Shown: positions 36,270 to 45,776, counted from the first letter of the stretch. The stretch: 64,000 bases of DNA from Variovorax davisae (GCF_030316845.1 NZ_JASZYS010000011.1:62001-126000), one strand, 5' to 3'. The notes: generated by a model from the sequence alone, not told the origin. Translations and numbers: made by a program.

Positions 36270-37784
36270 TCAGGCGGCGGGCTGGCCGAGCTTGCGGCCG
36301 ACCTCCGTGCCCTCGAAGAAGCGCGGATTGGCCTCGGTGTAGAAGCGGTAGGGGTTGTCGAACACCAGCGCCTTGAAGTCGGCCGCCGTGATCACGCCCT
36401 GCGCGACCAGGTCCCAGCTCTCGGCCAGCGGTTCGGTGAACTCCGGCACGTCCCAGTGGCCGACATCGGACGACCAGATGGCGTTGATCTTCACGCCCAG
36501 CGGGTTCACGCGGTCGTTGAAGGCTGCCGCCACGGTGCGGTCGTCGGCCTCGGAGCCGAAGTAGAAGCTGTTCACCCAGCGGTCCCGGATGTCTTCGACG
36601 CGCTCGATGCCGGCCAGTGCGAAGTCGTCGATCTCGGCGTCGTTCGGCTCGCGGCTGTGCGGCAGCGCCGAAATGCCGAGGCTGTCGCGCAGCAGGGTCG
36701 ACTTGTCGATGGACCGGCCCTTGAGCAGGTCGCCGCCATAGCGTTCGAACAGCGACGCCAGCAGCTCGACGTCGGCCTCGGCGGGATCGTAGTTGCGCAC
36801 CGCGATCCGGTTGCGCTTCTCGAAGCGGTCGACCAGGTGGGTGTAGACATGCGAGCCCCAGTCGGCCCCGCCTTCGAGCAGCCCCACGCGCAGGCCCGGG
36901 AAGCGCCGGGTCACGCCGCCGAAGAACAGCGCCTTGGCGAAGGCCTGCGAACCGTCGGCGAAATGGCCGATGTGGTTGTTCATGTAGTTGCTGATCGACT
37001 GGCGCCCGGTCCAGCCCTGGCTGCCGTAGTGCGTGGTGACCGGCACGCCGAGTTCCACCACCTTGGCCCAGAACGGGTCGTAGTCGTGCTCGCTGTCGAT
37101 GCCGTAGAAATCGATGTAGCCCGCCTGCTTGGCGATCTCGGGGTGTTCCCTGGCCGGGTACCTGTCGGCGATGGCGCGGATCGGCCGCCGCACGCCGCCG
37201 GCGATGTTGATCACCTTCAGGCCCAGCGTCCTGACCGCGAACTCCAGTTCCTCGATGCCTTCCTGCGGCGTGTGGAGCGGGATGCCGGCCACCGGCGTCA
37301 GGCGGTCCGCATAGGCGCGGTACTGGTCGGCGTGGAAGTGGTTGATGGCGCGATGCAGGGGCTGGCGAAACTCGCTGCCGGCCGCGGCCGGCGACAGCAC
37401 GTCGTTCGGGAACAGGACCGAGTAGTCGGAACCCTGCTCGGCCAGCCGCTCGTGCAGCAGCGCGGGCAGCGTGTAGGTCGCGAGGTCGTAGGTGTTGCGC
37501 GTGACCCGCGCCCACCACGGCGCTCTCAAGGTGCGGTGGTACTGGCGCTCGTCGGGCGTCTGCTGGTACCAGTCCTTGCCGCCGCCGTTGCGCGTGACGA
37601 AGCGTCCGCCCAGGGCCTTGCGCAGGGCGTCCACCAGGGCATTGCCGCCATAGTGCTGGATGTAGTCCTCGAGGGCCGGTGCGTAGTCGTTGACGTGCAC
37701 GTCGGTGTCGATCACCGGGTGCTGGAGGCCGGCCTTGACGGCGGCGGATCGCGATGCGCGCAGGGGGCTCAATCGGTCGTTCAC
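36270..37784 (-). CDS. Amidohydrolase-2 family metal-dependent hydrolase or decarboxylase
   Basis: A 504-residue TIM-barrel protein of the amidohydrolase superfamily. Probable metal ligands are D28-x-H30 (DTDVHVND), H252 (VTTHYGSQGW) and D440 (SSDVGHWD). The family includes aromatic acid decarboxylases and lactonases; this member is longer than most (about 330 residues), with extra segments at 60-110 and 320-400. The GTG at 37784 has AAGGAG 6 bp upstream, a strong ribosome site. It heads the operon with an SsuABC importer and an LLM monooxygenase. It may process the carbon skeleton of the imported sulfonate; this is inference. Confidence 0.87.
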   Translation of the reverse strand: MNDRLSPLRASRSAAVKAGLQHPVIDTDVHVNDYAPALEDYIQHYGGNALVDALRKALGGRFVTRNGGGKDWYQQTPDERQYHRTLRAPWWARVTRNTYDLATYTLPALLHERLAEQGSDYSVLFPNDVLSPAAAGSEFRQPLHRAINHFHADQYRAYADRLTPVAGIPLHTPQEGIEELEFAVRTLGLKVINIAGGVRRPIRAIADRYPAREHPEIAKQAGYIDFYGIDSEHDYDPFWAKVVELGVPVTTHYGSQGWTGRQSISNYMNNHIGHFADGSQAFAKALFFGGVTRRFPGLRVGLLEGGADWGSHVYTHLVDRFEKRNRIAVRNYDPAEADVELLASLFERYGGDLLKGRSIDKSTLLRDSLGISALPHSREPNDAEIDDFALAGIERVEDIRDRWVNSFYFGSEADDRTVAAAFNDRVNPLGVKINAIWSSDVGHWDVPEFTEPLAESWDLVAQGVITAADFKALVFDNPYRFYTEANPRFFEGTEVGRKLGQPAA

Positions 37785-37821
37785 GGGTGTCTCCTTCGAC
37801 GTGACCTGGATGCGACGGGCA

Positions 37822-37873
37822 GGTTAAGTGCGGGTGTCGCGTCGCCCAAGGAAGGCTTTCGCGCTTGCTTAGG
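37822..37873 (-). promoter_or_regulatory. Promoter and activator site of the amidohydrolase-Ssu-LLM operon
   Basis: On the minus strand the activator motif CCTAAGCAAGCGCG (37860-37873) is followed by AAAGCCTTC. Then come TTGGGC (-35, 37844-37849) and TTAACC (-10, 37822-37827), 16 bp apart. The same order and similar bases (CATGAGCACATGCGC, AAAGCTTCG, TTGGCC, 16 bp, CTAGAG) occur before the 45776 operon. The motif overlaps the stop codon of the neighbouring operon's last gene. Confidence 0.6.
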
Positions 37874-38711
37874 TGCGCTGCGCATATCGGCCCGGCGGGC
37901 CGCCGAACAGCGGCGCGGCCGCGGCCAGCGCCGCGGTGTAGGGATGCGCCGGATGGTCGAGCACCTGCGCGGTCTCGCCGGCCTCGACCAGGCGCCCCCG
38001 GTACATCACGAGCACGCGCTGGCACAGCAGCCGCACCACCTGCAGGTCGTGCGAGACGAACAAGTAGCCGATGCCGAGCTCGCGCCTGAGCTCGTCGAGC
38101 AGGCGCAGGATGCCGACCTGGATCGAGACGTCGAGCGCGCTGGTGGGCTCGTCGAGGATCAGCAGCGCCGGCTCGAGCGCCACCGCGCGCGCGATCCCCA
38201 CGCGCGCGGCCTGGCCGCCCGAGAGTTGGTGCGGGCGCCGCGCCAGCAGGGCGGCCGGCAGGCGGGCCTGCTCGGCGGCGGCATGCACGCGCCGGCGCAG
38301 TGCGTCGCCCGTGAAGCCCTTGAGCCGGCGCAGCGGCGCCGCGATGGCGTCGAAGGCGTTCAGCCGCGGGTCCAGGCTGTCGCCCGGGTCCTGGAACACC
38401 ATCTGGATGTCGGTGCGCCAGGGCGCATGCGCGGCCTTGCGCGCCGGCCAGCGCGCGAGGTCTTGCCCCTGGAAGCGGATTTCGCCACCGTCGGGATCGT
38501 CGAGGCGGGCGATGAGGCCGGCCACCGTCGACTTGCCGCTGCCGGACTCGCCGACCAGTCCGAGCGCCTCGCCACGGGCGATTTCGAAACTCAGGTCGTC
38601 GACGGCCTGCAGCCGGGGCGCCGGCGCACCGGACAGCCAGCGCGCCGGTGCCGCGCCGGCCATGGAAAAGCTCTTGCGCAGGTGGCGCACTTCGAGCAGC
38701 GGCTCGCTCAC
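37869..38711 (-). CDS. DppF/OppF-type ABC transporter ATPase
   Basis: A ~280-residue ATPase. Motifs are Walker A GESGSGKST, VFQDPGDSLDPRLN, signature LSGGQ, and LLILDEPTSALDVSIQ. DPRLNAFDAIAAPL and HPYTAAL mark the OppF branch. A GTG at 38711 overlapping the previous stop (GTGA) is preferred; an ATG at 38726 in the same frame would add five residues (MLEPA) and is also possible. It is the last gene of the operon that begins with a DmoA-like monooxygenase. Confidence 0.9.
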   Translation of the reverse strand: MSEPLLEVRHLRKSFSMAGAAPARWLSGAPAPRLQAVDDLSFEIARGEALGLVGESGSGKSTVAGLIARLDDPDGGEIRFQGQDLARWPARKAAHAPWRTDIQMVFQDPGDSLDPRLNAFDAIAAPLRRLKGFTGDALRRRVHAAAEQARLPAALLARRPHQLSGGQAARVGIARAVALEPALLILDEPTSALDVSIQVGILRLLDELRRELGIGYLFVSHDLQVVRLLCQRVLVMYRGRLVEAGETAQVLDHPAHPYTAALAAAAPLFGGPPGRYAQRT

Positions 38712-39685
38712 AGCGGGTTCCAGCATGCGCTTTGATGACCGTCGGCAAGGCGGGTCACCGGGGGTGGCCGGTCGCAGTCGCCGTCGATGCGGCGTTCGCA
38801 GCGTTCGGCAAAGCGGCAGGCCGGGAGATCGTCGCGCGCGAGGTCGGGCAGTTCGCCCGGCACCGGGCGCAAGCCCTGCAGCGACAGGCCGCGTCGGGGG
38901 GTGGCATCGATCAGGTGCTGGGTGTAGGGATGGGCCGGTGCCTCGAAGAGCCGCCGCACCGGCGCCACCTCGACCAGATGGCCCGCATGCATCACGGCGA
39001 CGCGGTCGCAGTATTCGGAGGCCAGTGCCAGGTCGTGCGTGATCAGCAGCGTGGCCATGCGGCGCGCCCGCGCCTGCGCCGCGATCAGTGTCATCACGGC
39101 GGCCTGCGTCGTCACGTCCAGGCCGGTGGTGGGCTCGTCGGCCACCAGCAGCGCCGGCTCGCCGCTGAGCGCCAGCGCGATCATCACGCGCTGGCACATG
39201 CCGCCGGACAGCTGCCATGGATAGGCGCGCGCGCGCGCCGCGGGGTCGGCGATGCCGACCTGCGCCAGGGCTTCGATCGCCTGGGCATGGGCCTGGCGCG
39301 CCGGCCGTGGGCGTCGCGCCTGCAGCGCATCCGCGATCTGGTCGCCGACCCGGCGGATCGGGTTCAGCGAGCGGCGCGGGTTCTGGAAGATCAGCGCGAT
39401 CTGGCTGCCGCGCACGCATCGCAGCGCCGGCTCGCCGGCACCCAGCAGTTCGCGCCCCCGCAGGCGCACGCTGCCCCCCAGGATTTCGGCCGACGGTTCC
39501 AGCAGGCCGGCCAGCGCGAGCGCCGTGACGGACTTGCCGGACCCCGACTCGCCGACGAGTGCGAGGGTCTCGCCGGCGGCGAGGTCGAAAGTGACGTTGT
39601 CCAGCGCGTGCACGTGGGCGCCGTCGGCGCGCCGGAAGCGCACCGAGAGCCCCTGCACTTCGAGCAGTACCCCGGAGGCGGTCAC
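38708..39685 (-). CDS. DppD/OppD-type ABC transporter ATPase
   Basis: A 325-residue ATPase. Walker A is GESGSGKSV, the signature LSGGM, and Walker B LLVADEPTTGLD. The C-terminus carries the Cys-rich OppD/DppD segment (ACRFAERCERRIDGDCDRPPP), typical of this branch and able to hold an iron-sulfur cluster in some members. The GTG at 39685 overlaps the DppC stop by 4 bp. Together with DppF it energises the importer. Confidence 0.92.
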   Translation of the reverse strand: MTASGVLLEVQGLSVRFRRADGAHVHALDNVTFDLAAGETLALVGESGSGKSVTALALAGLLEPSAEILGGSVRLRGRELLGAGEPALRCVRGSQIALIFQNPRRSLNPIRRVGDQIADALQARRPRPARQAHAQAIEALAQVGIADPAARARAYPWQLSGGMCQRVMIALALSGEPALLVADEPTTGLDVTTQAAVMTLIAAQARARRMATLLITHDLALASEYCDRVAVMHAGHLVEVAPVRRLFEAPAHPYTQHLIDATPRRGLSLQGLRPVPGELPDLARDDLPACRFAERCERRIDGDCDRPPPVTRLADGHQSACWNPL

Positions 39686-40512
39686 GTGCGCTGCCTCGGG
39701 TCGAGCCGGTCGCGCAGGGCATCGCCGGCCAGCGTGAACGCGTAGACCGCCGCGAACAGCGCCAGGCCCGGGAAGAGCGCGACCCACCATTGGCCGGTGA
39801 GGATGAACTGGGCGCCTTCGCCCACCAGCACGCCCCATTCGGGCGTCGGCGGGCGCACCCCCAGGCCGATGAAGGACAGCCCGGCGCCGTTGAGGATCGC
39901 CCATCCCAGGTTGAGTGACACCTGGACGGCCAGCATCGGCAGCACGTTGGGCAGCAGCACGCCGAACAGCAGGCGGGCATCGCCGGCGCCGCCGAGGCGC
40001 GCGGCCTGCACGTAGCTGGCGTGGCGCCGGACCGCCACTTCGGCGCGTGACAGCCGGATGTAGAAGGGCAGGTTGATGAGCGCGGTGGCGTAGATGACGC
40101 TGCCCACCGAATTGCCGAGCGCGGCGACCAGCGCCATGGCCACCACGAACAGCGGAAAGGCCATCAGCACGTCGACCAGCCGGCCGACCCAGCGGTCCAG
40201 CGCGCCGCCCAGGAAGCCGCAGGTGGCGCCCACCAGGTTGCCGGCAACGGCCGAGATCAGCACGGCCGAGAACGCGATCGCCATGTCGAGCCGCGTGGCC
40301 CAGATCACCCGGCTCAGCACGTCGCGCCCGAGCTGGTCGGTGCCGAACCAGTGCGCGGCCGAGGGCGGCTGCAGGCCGATGGCGACGTCGGTGGCGAACG
40401 GGTCCTGCGGCACGATGGCCGGACCCAGGAGCGCGAGCAGCAGCAAGGCGGCCGCCGGCAACAGCGGCAACCCGCGGTGCGCGCCATGGCGCCGGTGTCG
40501 AAGCGGCTTCAT
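39682..40512 (-). CDS. DppC-type ABC transporter permease
   Basis: A 276-residue inner-membrane permease. Span 1 (LPAAALLLLALLGPAIV) is followed by HWFGTDQLGRDVLSRVIWATRLDM and the EAA loop SYVQAARLGGAGDARLLFGVLLPN. The tail FTLAGDALRDRLDPRQRT is the family C-terminus. The ATG at 40512 overlaps the DppB stop (ATGA). Confidence 0.93.
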   Translation of the reverse strand: MKPLRHRRHGAHRGLPLLPAAALLLLALLGPAIVPQDPFATDVAIGLQPPSAAHWFGTDQLGRDVLSRVIWATRLDMAIAFSAVLISAVAGNLVGATCGFLGGALDRWVGRLVDVLMAFPLFVVAMALVAALGNSVGSVIYATALINLPFYIRLSRAEVAVRRHASYVQAARLGGAGDARLLFGVLLPNVLPMLAVQVSLNLGWAILNGAGLSFIGLGVRPPTPEWGVLVGEGAQFILTGQWWVALFPGLALFAAVYAFTLAGDALRDRLDPRQRT

Positions 40513-41513
40513 CGCGCGGCCGACAGGCGCGGGTCGGCGGCGGCGCCTGCCAGGTCGACCAGCAGGTTGACGAGGGCGAAGAGCGTCGCCACCAGCAGCA
40601 CGAAGCCCTGCACCGGCGCCGGGTCCGAGGCCATGAGCGCGTCGAGCGCGTAGCTGCCGATGCCCGGCCAGGCGAACAGCTTCTCGACCACGACGTTGGC
40701 GCCGAGCATGTACGAGAAGACCATGCCCAGCGTGGTGAGCACCGGCAGCAGCGCGTTGCGCAGCGCATAGCCGAAAAGCACGCGGCGGCGGGGAAGACCG
40801 AGCGCGCGAGCGCTGCGCATGAAGTCGCTGGCCAGCACCGCGAGCATCGCCGAGCGCGTGATGCGCGCCAGCGGTGCCACCGAGAACAGGGCCATCGAGA
40901 GGCCGGGCAGCAGCAGGTGCGACAAGGCCGATCGCCAGGCGGCGCCGTCGCCCGCGAGCAGCGCGTCGACCAGCAGGAAGCCGCTGCGTGTCGGTGGCGG
41001 CGCCACCAGGGCGTCGATGCGCCCGATGGGCTCGGCCGCCCAGCCCAGCAGGAAGTAGAAGGCGTAGATCAGCAGCAGGCCGACGACGAAGGTCGGCGCG
41101 CAGCTGCCGGCCGTGCCGATCGCGCGGCACAGGTGGTCGATCCAGGAGCCCGGCCGCGTGGCGGCGGCCACGCCGAGCGGGATGCCGGTGGCGAGCGCCA
41201 GCCCGAAAGCGAAGAAGGTCAGTTCGAGCGAAGCGGGCAGCCGCTGCAGCAGGTCGGCCGTGACCGCCTGCCCGGTGGTGAACGAACGCCCCCAATCGCC
41301 CCGCGCCAGCTGGGCCAGGTAGTGCAGCAGCTGTTCGGGCAGCGGGCGGTCGAGCCCGAGCGACTGGCGCAGCTGTGCGACCTCGGCCGGCGTGGCCTGC
41401 CCCGAGGCGAGGAACGACGCCGCATCGCCGGGCAGGACGCGCGTGAGGAAGAAGGTGAACACCGCGGCGCCGATCAGGATCGGCACCGTGGCGAGCAAGC
41501 GCCGCACGATCAT
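40509..41513 (-). CDS. DppB-type ABC transporter permease
   Basis: A 334-residue inner-membrane permease. Its start MIVRRLLATVPILIGAAVFTFFLTRVLPGD and LRQSLGLDRPLPEQLLHYLAQLARGDWGRSF are standard for DppB. VVVEKLFAWPGIGSYALDAL marks the C-terminal core. It begins 16 bp after the binding-protein gene. Confidence 0.93.
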   Translation of the reverse strand: MIVRRLLATVPILIGAAVFTFFLTRVLPGDAASFLASGQATPAEVAQLRQSLGLDRPLPEQLLHYLAQLARGDWGRSFTTGQAVTADLLQRLPASLELTFFAFGLALATGIPLGVAAATRPGSWIDHLCRAIGTAGSCAPTFVVGLLLIYAFYFLLGWAAEPIGRIDALVAPPPTRSGFLLVDALLAGDGAAWRSALSHLLLPGLSMALFSVAPLARITRSAMLAVLASDFMRSARALGLPRRRVLFGYALRNALLPVLTTLGMVFSYMLGANVVVEKLFAWPGIGSYALDALMASDPAPVQGFVLLVATLFALVNLLVDLAGAAADPRLSAAR

Positions 41514-41529
41514 GGGAAAGGCGGCCGCG

Positions 41530-43134
41530 TCACGTCCGCGTGAGCGGCCGGAAGTCGACCTGGCCGTGGATGTAGTAGGTGAAGTTGGCCAGGTCGGGCT
41601 GCAGCGCGATATCGTACGAAGGCAGCCACAGCGGCACGATCGGCAGTTCCCGGAAGACGATCTGGATCGCCTGGCGGATCAGCGCGTCGTACTTGGCCTT
41701 GTCGGTCTCCCAGCGCGCCTGCTCGACCAGCCGGGCGAGTTCGGGATTCTCGAAGGCGCCGAAGTTCCAGCGCCAGTCGCCCTGGAAGAAGATCCGGAAG
41801 AAGTAGTCCGGGTCGTTGAACCAGGCCGAGGAGGTGTCGATGTAGAAGGGCAGCTTCTTGTCGGTCTGCAGCGTGCCCCATTGGGCGCCGGGCACCTTCT
41901 CGATGGTCACGGCGATGCCGATCTTCGACAGGGCCTCCTGCACCAGCAGCGCCGCCGGCTCGCCGATGGTGGCGTCGCCGACGTTGTAGCTGAAGCTGGT
42001 CTTGAAGCCCTGGGGGTAGCCGGCCGCGGCGAGCAGCTCCCTGGCCTTCTGCAACTGCGTGTCGTAGGGGTAGGCCTGCGGAAAGGCGCTGCTGGCGGGC
42101 TTGGCCGACGGCGCGCCGAAGAGCGGCTGGCCGTGGCCGAAGCTGGCGCCGCGGAACAGGCTGGTGTAGGGCAGCGCATAGGCCACGGCCTGGCGCACGC
42201 GCACGTCGTCGAAGGGCTTGGCGCGGGTGTTGAAGGCGATGAAGCGGAACGAATTGGTGACCGGCACCGACACCACCTGCAGCGTGTGGAGCTCCGCCAG
42301 CGCGTCGATGTCCTTGGGCGGCAACTGCAGGGCGACGTCGGCGTCGCCGCGCTGCAGGGCGGCCGAGCGCGTCGCCGCGGTGGGCACGGTCTGGAACACG
42401 GCCCGCCGCACGTACGGCAGCGCGCCGCTCTTCCAGTCGTCGAAGCGGGCGTAGACCACCTGCTGGCCCGGGGTCCACGATTCGATCCGATAGGCACCGC
42501 CGCCGGCTGCGTTGTTGCGCACCCATTCGGCTGCCCACGGATCGGCGGCGGTCGCATGCTTCTTGGCCAGCTCGGCATTCAGCACCGAGGCAAAAGTCAG
42601 GGCCAGGTTCGGCAGCGTGTAGCGGTCGGCGCGCGGCAGCGTGATGCGCAGGGTGTGGGCATCCACGACCGTGAACTGCGCGGGATCGGTCAGCGACCCG
42701 GTGGCCAGCTGGCGCTTGGAGGCCGGCAGGCTCACGGCCCGGTCGAGCGACCACTTGACATCGTTCGCGGTCACGGGCGATCCGTCATGAAACGTCGCGT
42801 TCCGGCGCAGGTGGAAGGTGAGCGTCTTGCCGTCGGCCGACTGCTCGAAGCGTTCGGCCAGTTCGCCCTTGAAGCGCGCGTAGTCGTAGCGGTACACGCC
42901 CGACGGCAGCTTGATGCGGTCGAAGTGGATCAGGCGGTCGTAGATGTTGGTGAAGGTGCCGAGCGATTCCCGGCTCACGCCCTCGCCGTGCGGGTCGCGC
43001 GAGTTGGGGGTGCCTTCGGCCAGCACGCGCACGGTTTCCTTGCGGGACTGGGCGTGGGCGAGCGCAAGGGTGGCGGGCAGGGCGGCCAGGAAGCCGGCGC
43101 CCGAGCCGGCCTGGAGCAGATGGCGTCGTTGCAT
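41530..43134 (-). CDS. Family-5 (DppA-type) ABC substrate-binding protein
   Basis: A 534-residue periplasmic binding protein. The N-terminus MQRRHLLQAGSGAGFLAALP suggests a Tat signal, ending near ALAHAQS. Family landmarks are LRRNATFHDGSPVTANDVKWSLDRA and GGGAYRIESWTPGQ. It follows the SfnB gene in an operon with a DmoA-like monooxygenase and precedes DppBCDF-type genes, so it is the receptor of that importer. The ligand is unknown but likely sulfur-containing. Confidence 0.92.
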   Translation of the reverse strand: MQRRHLLQAGSGAGFLAALPATLALAHAQSRKETVRVLAEGTPNSRDPHGEGVSRESLGTFTNIYDRLIHFDRIKLPSGVYRYDYARFKGELAERFEQSADGKTLTFHLRRNATFHDGSPVTANDVKWSLDRAVSLPASKRQLATGSLTDPAQFTVVDAHTLRITLPRADRYTLPNLALTFASVLNAELAKKHATAADPWAAEWVRNNAAGGGAYRIESWTPGQQVVYARFDDWKSGALPYVRRAVFQTVPTAATRSAALQRGDADVALQLPPKDIDALAELHTLQVVSVPVTNSFRFIAFNTRAKPFDDVRVRQAVAYALPYTSLFRGASFGHGQPLFGAPSAKPASSAFPQAYPYDTQLQKARELLAAAGYPQGFKTSFSYNVGDATIGEPAALLVQEALSKIGIAVTIEKVPGAQWGTLQTDKKLPFYIDTSSAWFNDPDYFFRIFFQGDWRWNFGAFENPELARLVEQARWETDKAKYDALIRQAIQIVFRELPIVPLWLPSYDIALQPDLANFTYYIHGQVDFRPLTRT

Positions 43135-43171
43135 GGAGGGTTCGATCCGGAAGGTGAAGGAGCGGGCTGCC

Positions 43172-44389
43172 TCAGAGCGAGGCGTGGCGGCGCGGCGCGG
43201 TGCCGTTCAGCCAGAAGTCGCCGACGGCATGGAATTTCCAGCGCAGCGGGTCGTGCACGGTGTGGGTGCGGGCGTTGCGCCAGTGGCGGTCGAGGTTGTG
43301 TTCGGCCAGCGTCGACTGGGTGCCGCCGAGCTCGATCAGGCTGCTGCTGGCGTCGAGCGCGATCTGGGTCGTCGCCACCTTCGCCTCCGCCACCGCGATC
43401 GACGCCTCGGTCACCGAGGCCGCGCCCGCGTCGTCGCGCGCCGTGTCCAGATGGCCGGCGGCGCGTTCCTGCAGCAGCTCGGCCGCGTGCAGCCGGATCA
43501 CGAGTTCGCCGACGCGCGACAGCGTGAGCGGGTCCTGGGCGGCATGCGCGACCCCGCTGTCGGCCCAGGGCCGCGCGCGTTCGCGCACCCAGTGGCGCAG
43601 GTCGGCGAGCGCCGCGCGCGCGATGCCGAGGTCGATCGCCGAGTGCAGCAGCTGGGCGAAGGCGCCGTGGATCGTCGGTGGCTCGAACAGGCGGTGCCGG
43701 GCCACGACCTGCAGCGGCGTCACGGCCACGTTGTCGGCGATCACCGTGCCGCTGGCCGTGGTGCGCTGGCCGAAGCCGTTCCAGTCGTCCTCGACCATCA
43801 GGCCGGGGGCGTGGCGCTCGACGAACACCAGCACCTGCCGGCCCTCGTCGTCGAGGGCCGCCACCGGCACCCAGTGCGCGAACAGCGCGCCGGTCGAATA
43901 GGCCTTGCGGCCATCGAGGCGCAGGCCGCCGGGCGTGCGCGCCAACCGGGTCTTGACCACCTTGGCGTTGGCCGTCCCGGTCTCCGACACGGCATTGCCG
44001 AAACGCCGTCCGGCCAGCGCCTCGGCGAAGAAGAAGCGCTGCTGCTCCGGGGTGCCGACCAGCCGGATCGCATCGACCAGGCAGTGGTGGTTCTGCGGGA
44101 TCTGGCCGATCGCCGGGTCGGCCTCGGAAATCAGGGCCGTCACCTCGGACAGGGTCAGGTGCGACACCGCCGGGCCGCCGAAGGCACGCGGCACGGCGAG
44201 CCCCCAGAGGCCGCTCTGTGCGTAGCGGTCGATTTCGGCGAAGGGCAGGCTGCGCTGCCGGTCGCGCTCGGCCGCGCCGGGTGCAAAACGGGCGGCCAGT
44301 TCACGGGCGACCGCCAGGGCGTGCGCGTCGTCGCGGATCAGGGTGGCGGTCGGCGCATCGGCCGTGGCGTGGGAGGGGAGGGCAGACAC
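43172..44389 (-). CDS. sfnB: SfnB-family sulfur-acquisition oxidoreductase
   Basis: A 405-residue acyl-CoA-dehydrogenase-fold enzyme and the closest of the three in this window to SfnB. It has GRKAYSTGALFAHWVPVAALDDEGRQ, EDDWNGFGQRTTASGTVIADNVAV, and the full C-terminal block NLDRHWRNARTHTVHDPLRWK ending in FWLNGTAPRRH. SfnB works in dimethyl sulfone and alkanesulfonate sulfur acquisition in pseudomonads. The GTG at 44389 is chosen; the longer frame to 44464 would run back into the upstream monooxygenase gene. It sits between DmoA-like and DppA-type genes. Confidence 0.87.
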   Translation of the reverse strand: MSALPSHATADAPTATLIRDDAHALAVARELAARFAPGAAERDRQRSLPFAEIDRYAQSGLWGLAVPRAFGGPAVSHLTLSEVTALISEADPAIGQIPQNHHCLVDAIRLVGTPEQQRFFFAEALAGRRFGNAVSETGTANAKVVKTRLARTPGGLRLDGRKAYSTGALFAHWVPVAALDDEGRQVLVFVERHAPGLMVEDDWNGFGQRTTASGTVIADNVAVTPLQVVARHRLFEPPTIHGAFAQLLHSAIDLGIARAALADLRHWVRERARPWADSGVAHAAQDPLTLSRVGELVIRLHAAELLQERAAGHLDTARDDAGAASVTEASIAVAEAKVATTQIALDASSSLIELGGTQSTLAEHNLDRHWRNARTHTVHDPLRWKFHAVGDFWLNGTAPRRHASL

Positions 44390-44405
44390 GGGGTCTTTCT
44401 GATGT

Positions 44406-45776
44406 TCAGGGGTTGCGGCGCCAGGCGGCACCGGGATGGGGAAGGGCGAGCCGCGGCGGGCCACCCAGCAGCTTCTCGCGCAGCGTGCCGGGCGCGTAGG
44501 CGCGCTTGAACCGCCCGCGCGTTTGCAGTTCGGGCACCAGCAGGTCGGCGATGTCGGCGAAGCCCTCGGGCGTCACGGTGCGCACCAGATTGAAGCCATC
44601 GACCCCTGTCGCATCGGCCCAGTCGATGAGCTCGGTCGCGACCTCGGCGGCGGCGCCGACGATCGGCGTGAAGCGCCCGCCGAGCGTCATCCCGGCCAGC
44701 AGCCGGTTCACCGTCCAGGCGCCCGTGGCGCTGCCGCGGGTGATCGCGTCGTGCGCCGACTGGATCGCTTCGCCGCCCGCGGGGCGGATCGGCTCGTCGC
44801 CTTCGTAGCGCGACAGGTCGATGCCGGTGGCGCTGGCGAACTGGGCCAGTGCCGCGCGCGGCTCGGCATGGCGGCGGTAGTCGGCCAGCTTGTCGTTCGC
44901 CTCGGCACCGGTCTGTCCGACGATCACTTCCAGGCTCGTGAGGATGCGCACGGAGCCCGGGTCGCGGCCGGCCTCGGCGATGCGTTCGCGCAGTGTCTTC
45001 ACCAGGCTCGCGGTGGCTGCCCGCCCCTGGTTGGGGATGAACAGGCACTCGGCGTGCTTGATCGCGAAGGCGATGCCGCGCGCGGAGGCGCCGGCCTGGT
45101 AGAGCACCGGCGTGCGCTGCGGCGATGGCTCGCTCAGGTGGATCGCGTCGATCTGGTAGTGCGGGCCGTCGTGCCTCACGCGGTGCACGCGCGAGGGCTC
45201 CGCGTACACGCCGCGCAGCGCGTCGGCCACCACCGCGTCGTCGTCCCAGCTGGCCTCCCAGAGCTGGTAGACCACGTCCATGAACTCGTCGGCGCGTTCG
45301 TAGCGGGCGTCGTGGCCGGTCAACCCCGAGCTGCCCGTGGCGCGCGCGCTGCTGTCGAGAAAGCCGGTCACGATGTTCCAGCCGAGGCGGCCGCGCGAGA
45401 GATGGTCGAGCGTCGACATGCGGCGCGCGAACAGATAGGGGGGCTCGTGGCTGAGGTTGACCGTGATGCCGAAACCCAAGTGTTCGGTCACCGCGGCCAT
45501 CGCCGGCACCAGCACCGCCGGATCGTTGGCCGGCAGCTGGATCGCGTGTCGCAGTGCGGCGTCGGCGCTGCCGCCATAGACGTCGTAGACGCCCGTGGTG
45601 TCGGCCAGGAACAGGCCGTCGAACAGGCCGCGCTCGAGCGTGCGCGCCAGGTCCTGCCAGTAGGCGATGTCCTTGTAGTCGGTGGCGCGGTCGCGCGGGT
45701 GCCGCCACAGCCCATGGGCGAGGTGGCCGACCGTGTTCATGTCGAACGCGTTGAGCAGCAATTCGCGGCAGGCCAA
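44406..45776 (-). CDS. DmoA-like LLM-class flavin-dependent monooxygenase (TTG start)
   Basis: A 456-residue monooxygenase, third DmoA-like paralogue. Landmarks are ELLLNAFDMNTVGHLAHGLWRHP, FDGLFLADTTGVYDVYGGSADAALR, RRMSTLDHLSRGRLGWNIVTGFLDSSARATG, and HLSEPSPQRTPVLYQAGASARG. The start codon is TTG at 45776; the first ATG is within the conserved LLLNAFDM segment, so the TTG is needed to keep the first strand, exactly as in the paralogue at 22626. It heads a seven-gene operon with SfnB and a Dpp-type importer. A dialkyl sulfide, sulfone or sulfonate substrate is inferred. Confidence 0.88.
   Translation of the reverse strand: MACRELLLNAFDMNTVGHLAHGLWRHPRDRATDYKDIAYWQDLARTLERGLFDGLFLADTTGVYDVYGGSADAALRHAIQLPANDPAVLVPAMAAVTEHLGFGITVNLSHEPPYLFARRMSTLDHLSRGRLGWNIVTGFLDSSARATGSSGLTGHDARYERADEFMDVVYQLWEASWDDDAVVADALRGVYAEPSRVHRVRHDGPHYQIDAIHLSEPSPQRTPVLYQAGASARGIAFAIKHAECLFIPNQGRAATASLVKTLRERIAEAGRDPGSVRILTSLEVIVGQTGAEANDKLADYRRHAEPRAALAQFASATGIDLSRYEGDEPIRPAGGEAIQSAHDAITRGSATGAWTVNRLLAGMTLGGRFTPIVGAAAEVATELIDWADATGVDGFNLVRTVTPEGFADIADLLVPELQTRGRFKRAYAPGTLREKLLGGPPRLALPHPGAAWRRNP

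Noticed and set aside
44390..44464. An earlier start for the SfnB gene, adding 25 residues
   Set aside because: The extension overlaps the conserved C-terminus of the upstream monooxygenase and reads as a Pro-rich shadow; GTG 44389 begins just before the family homology.
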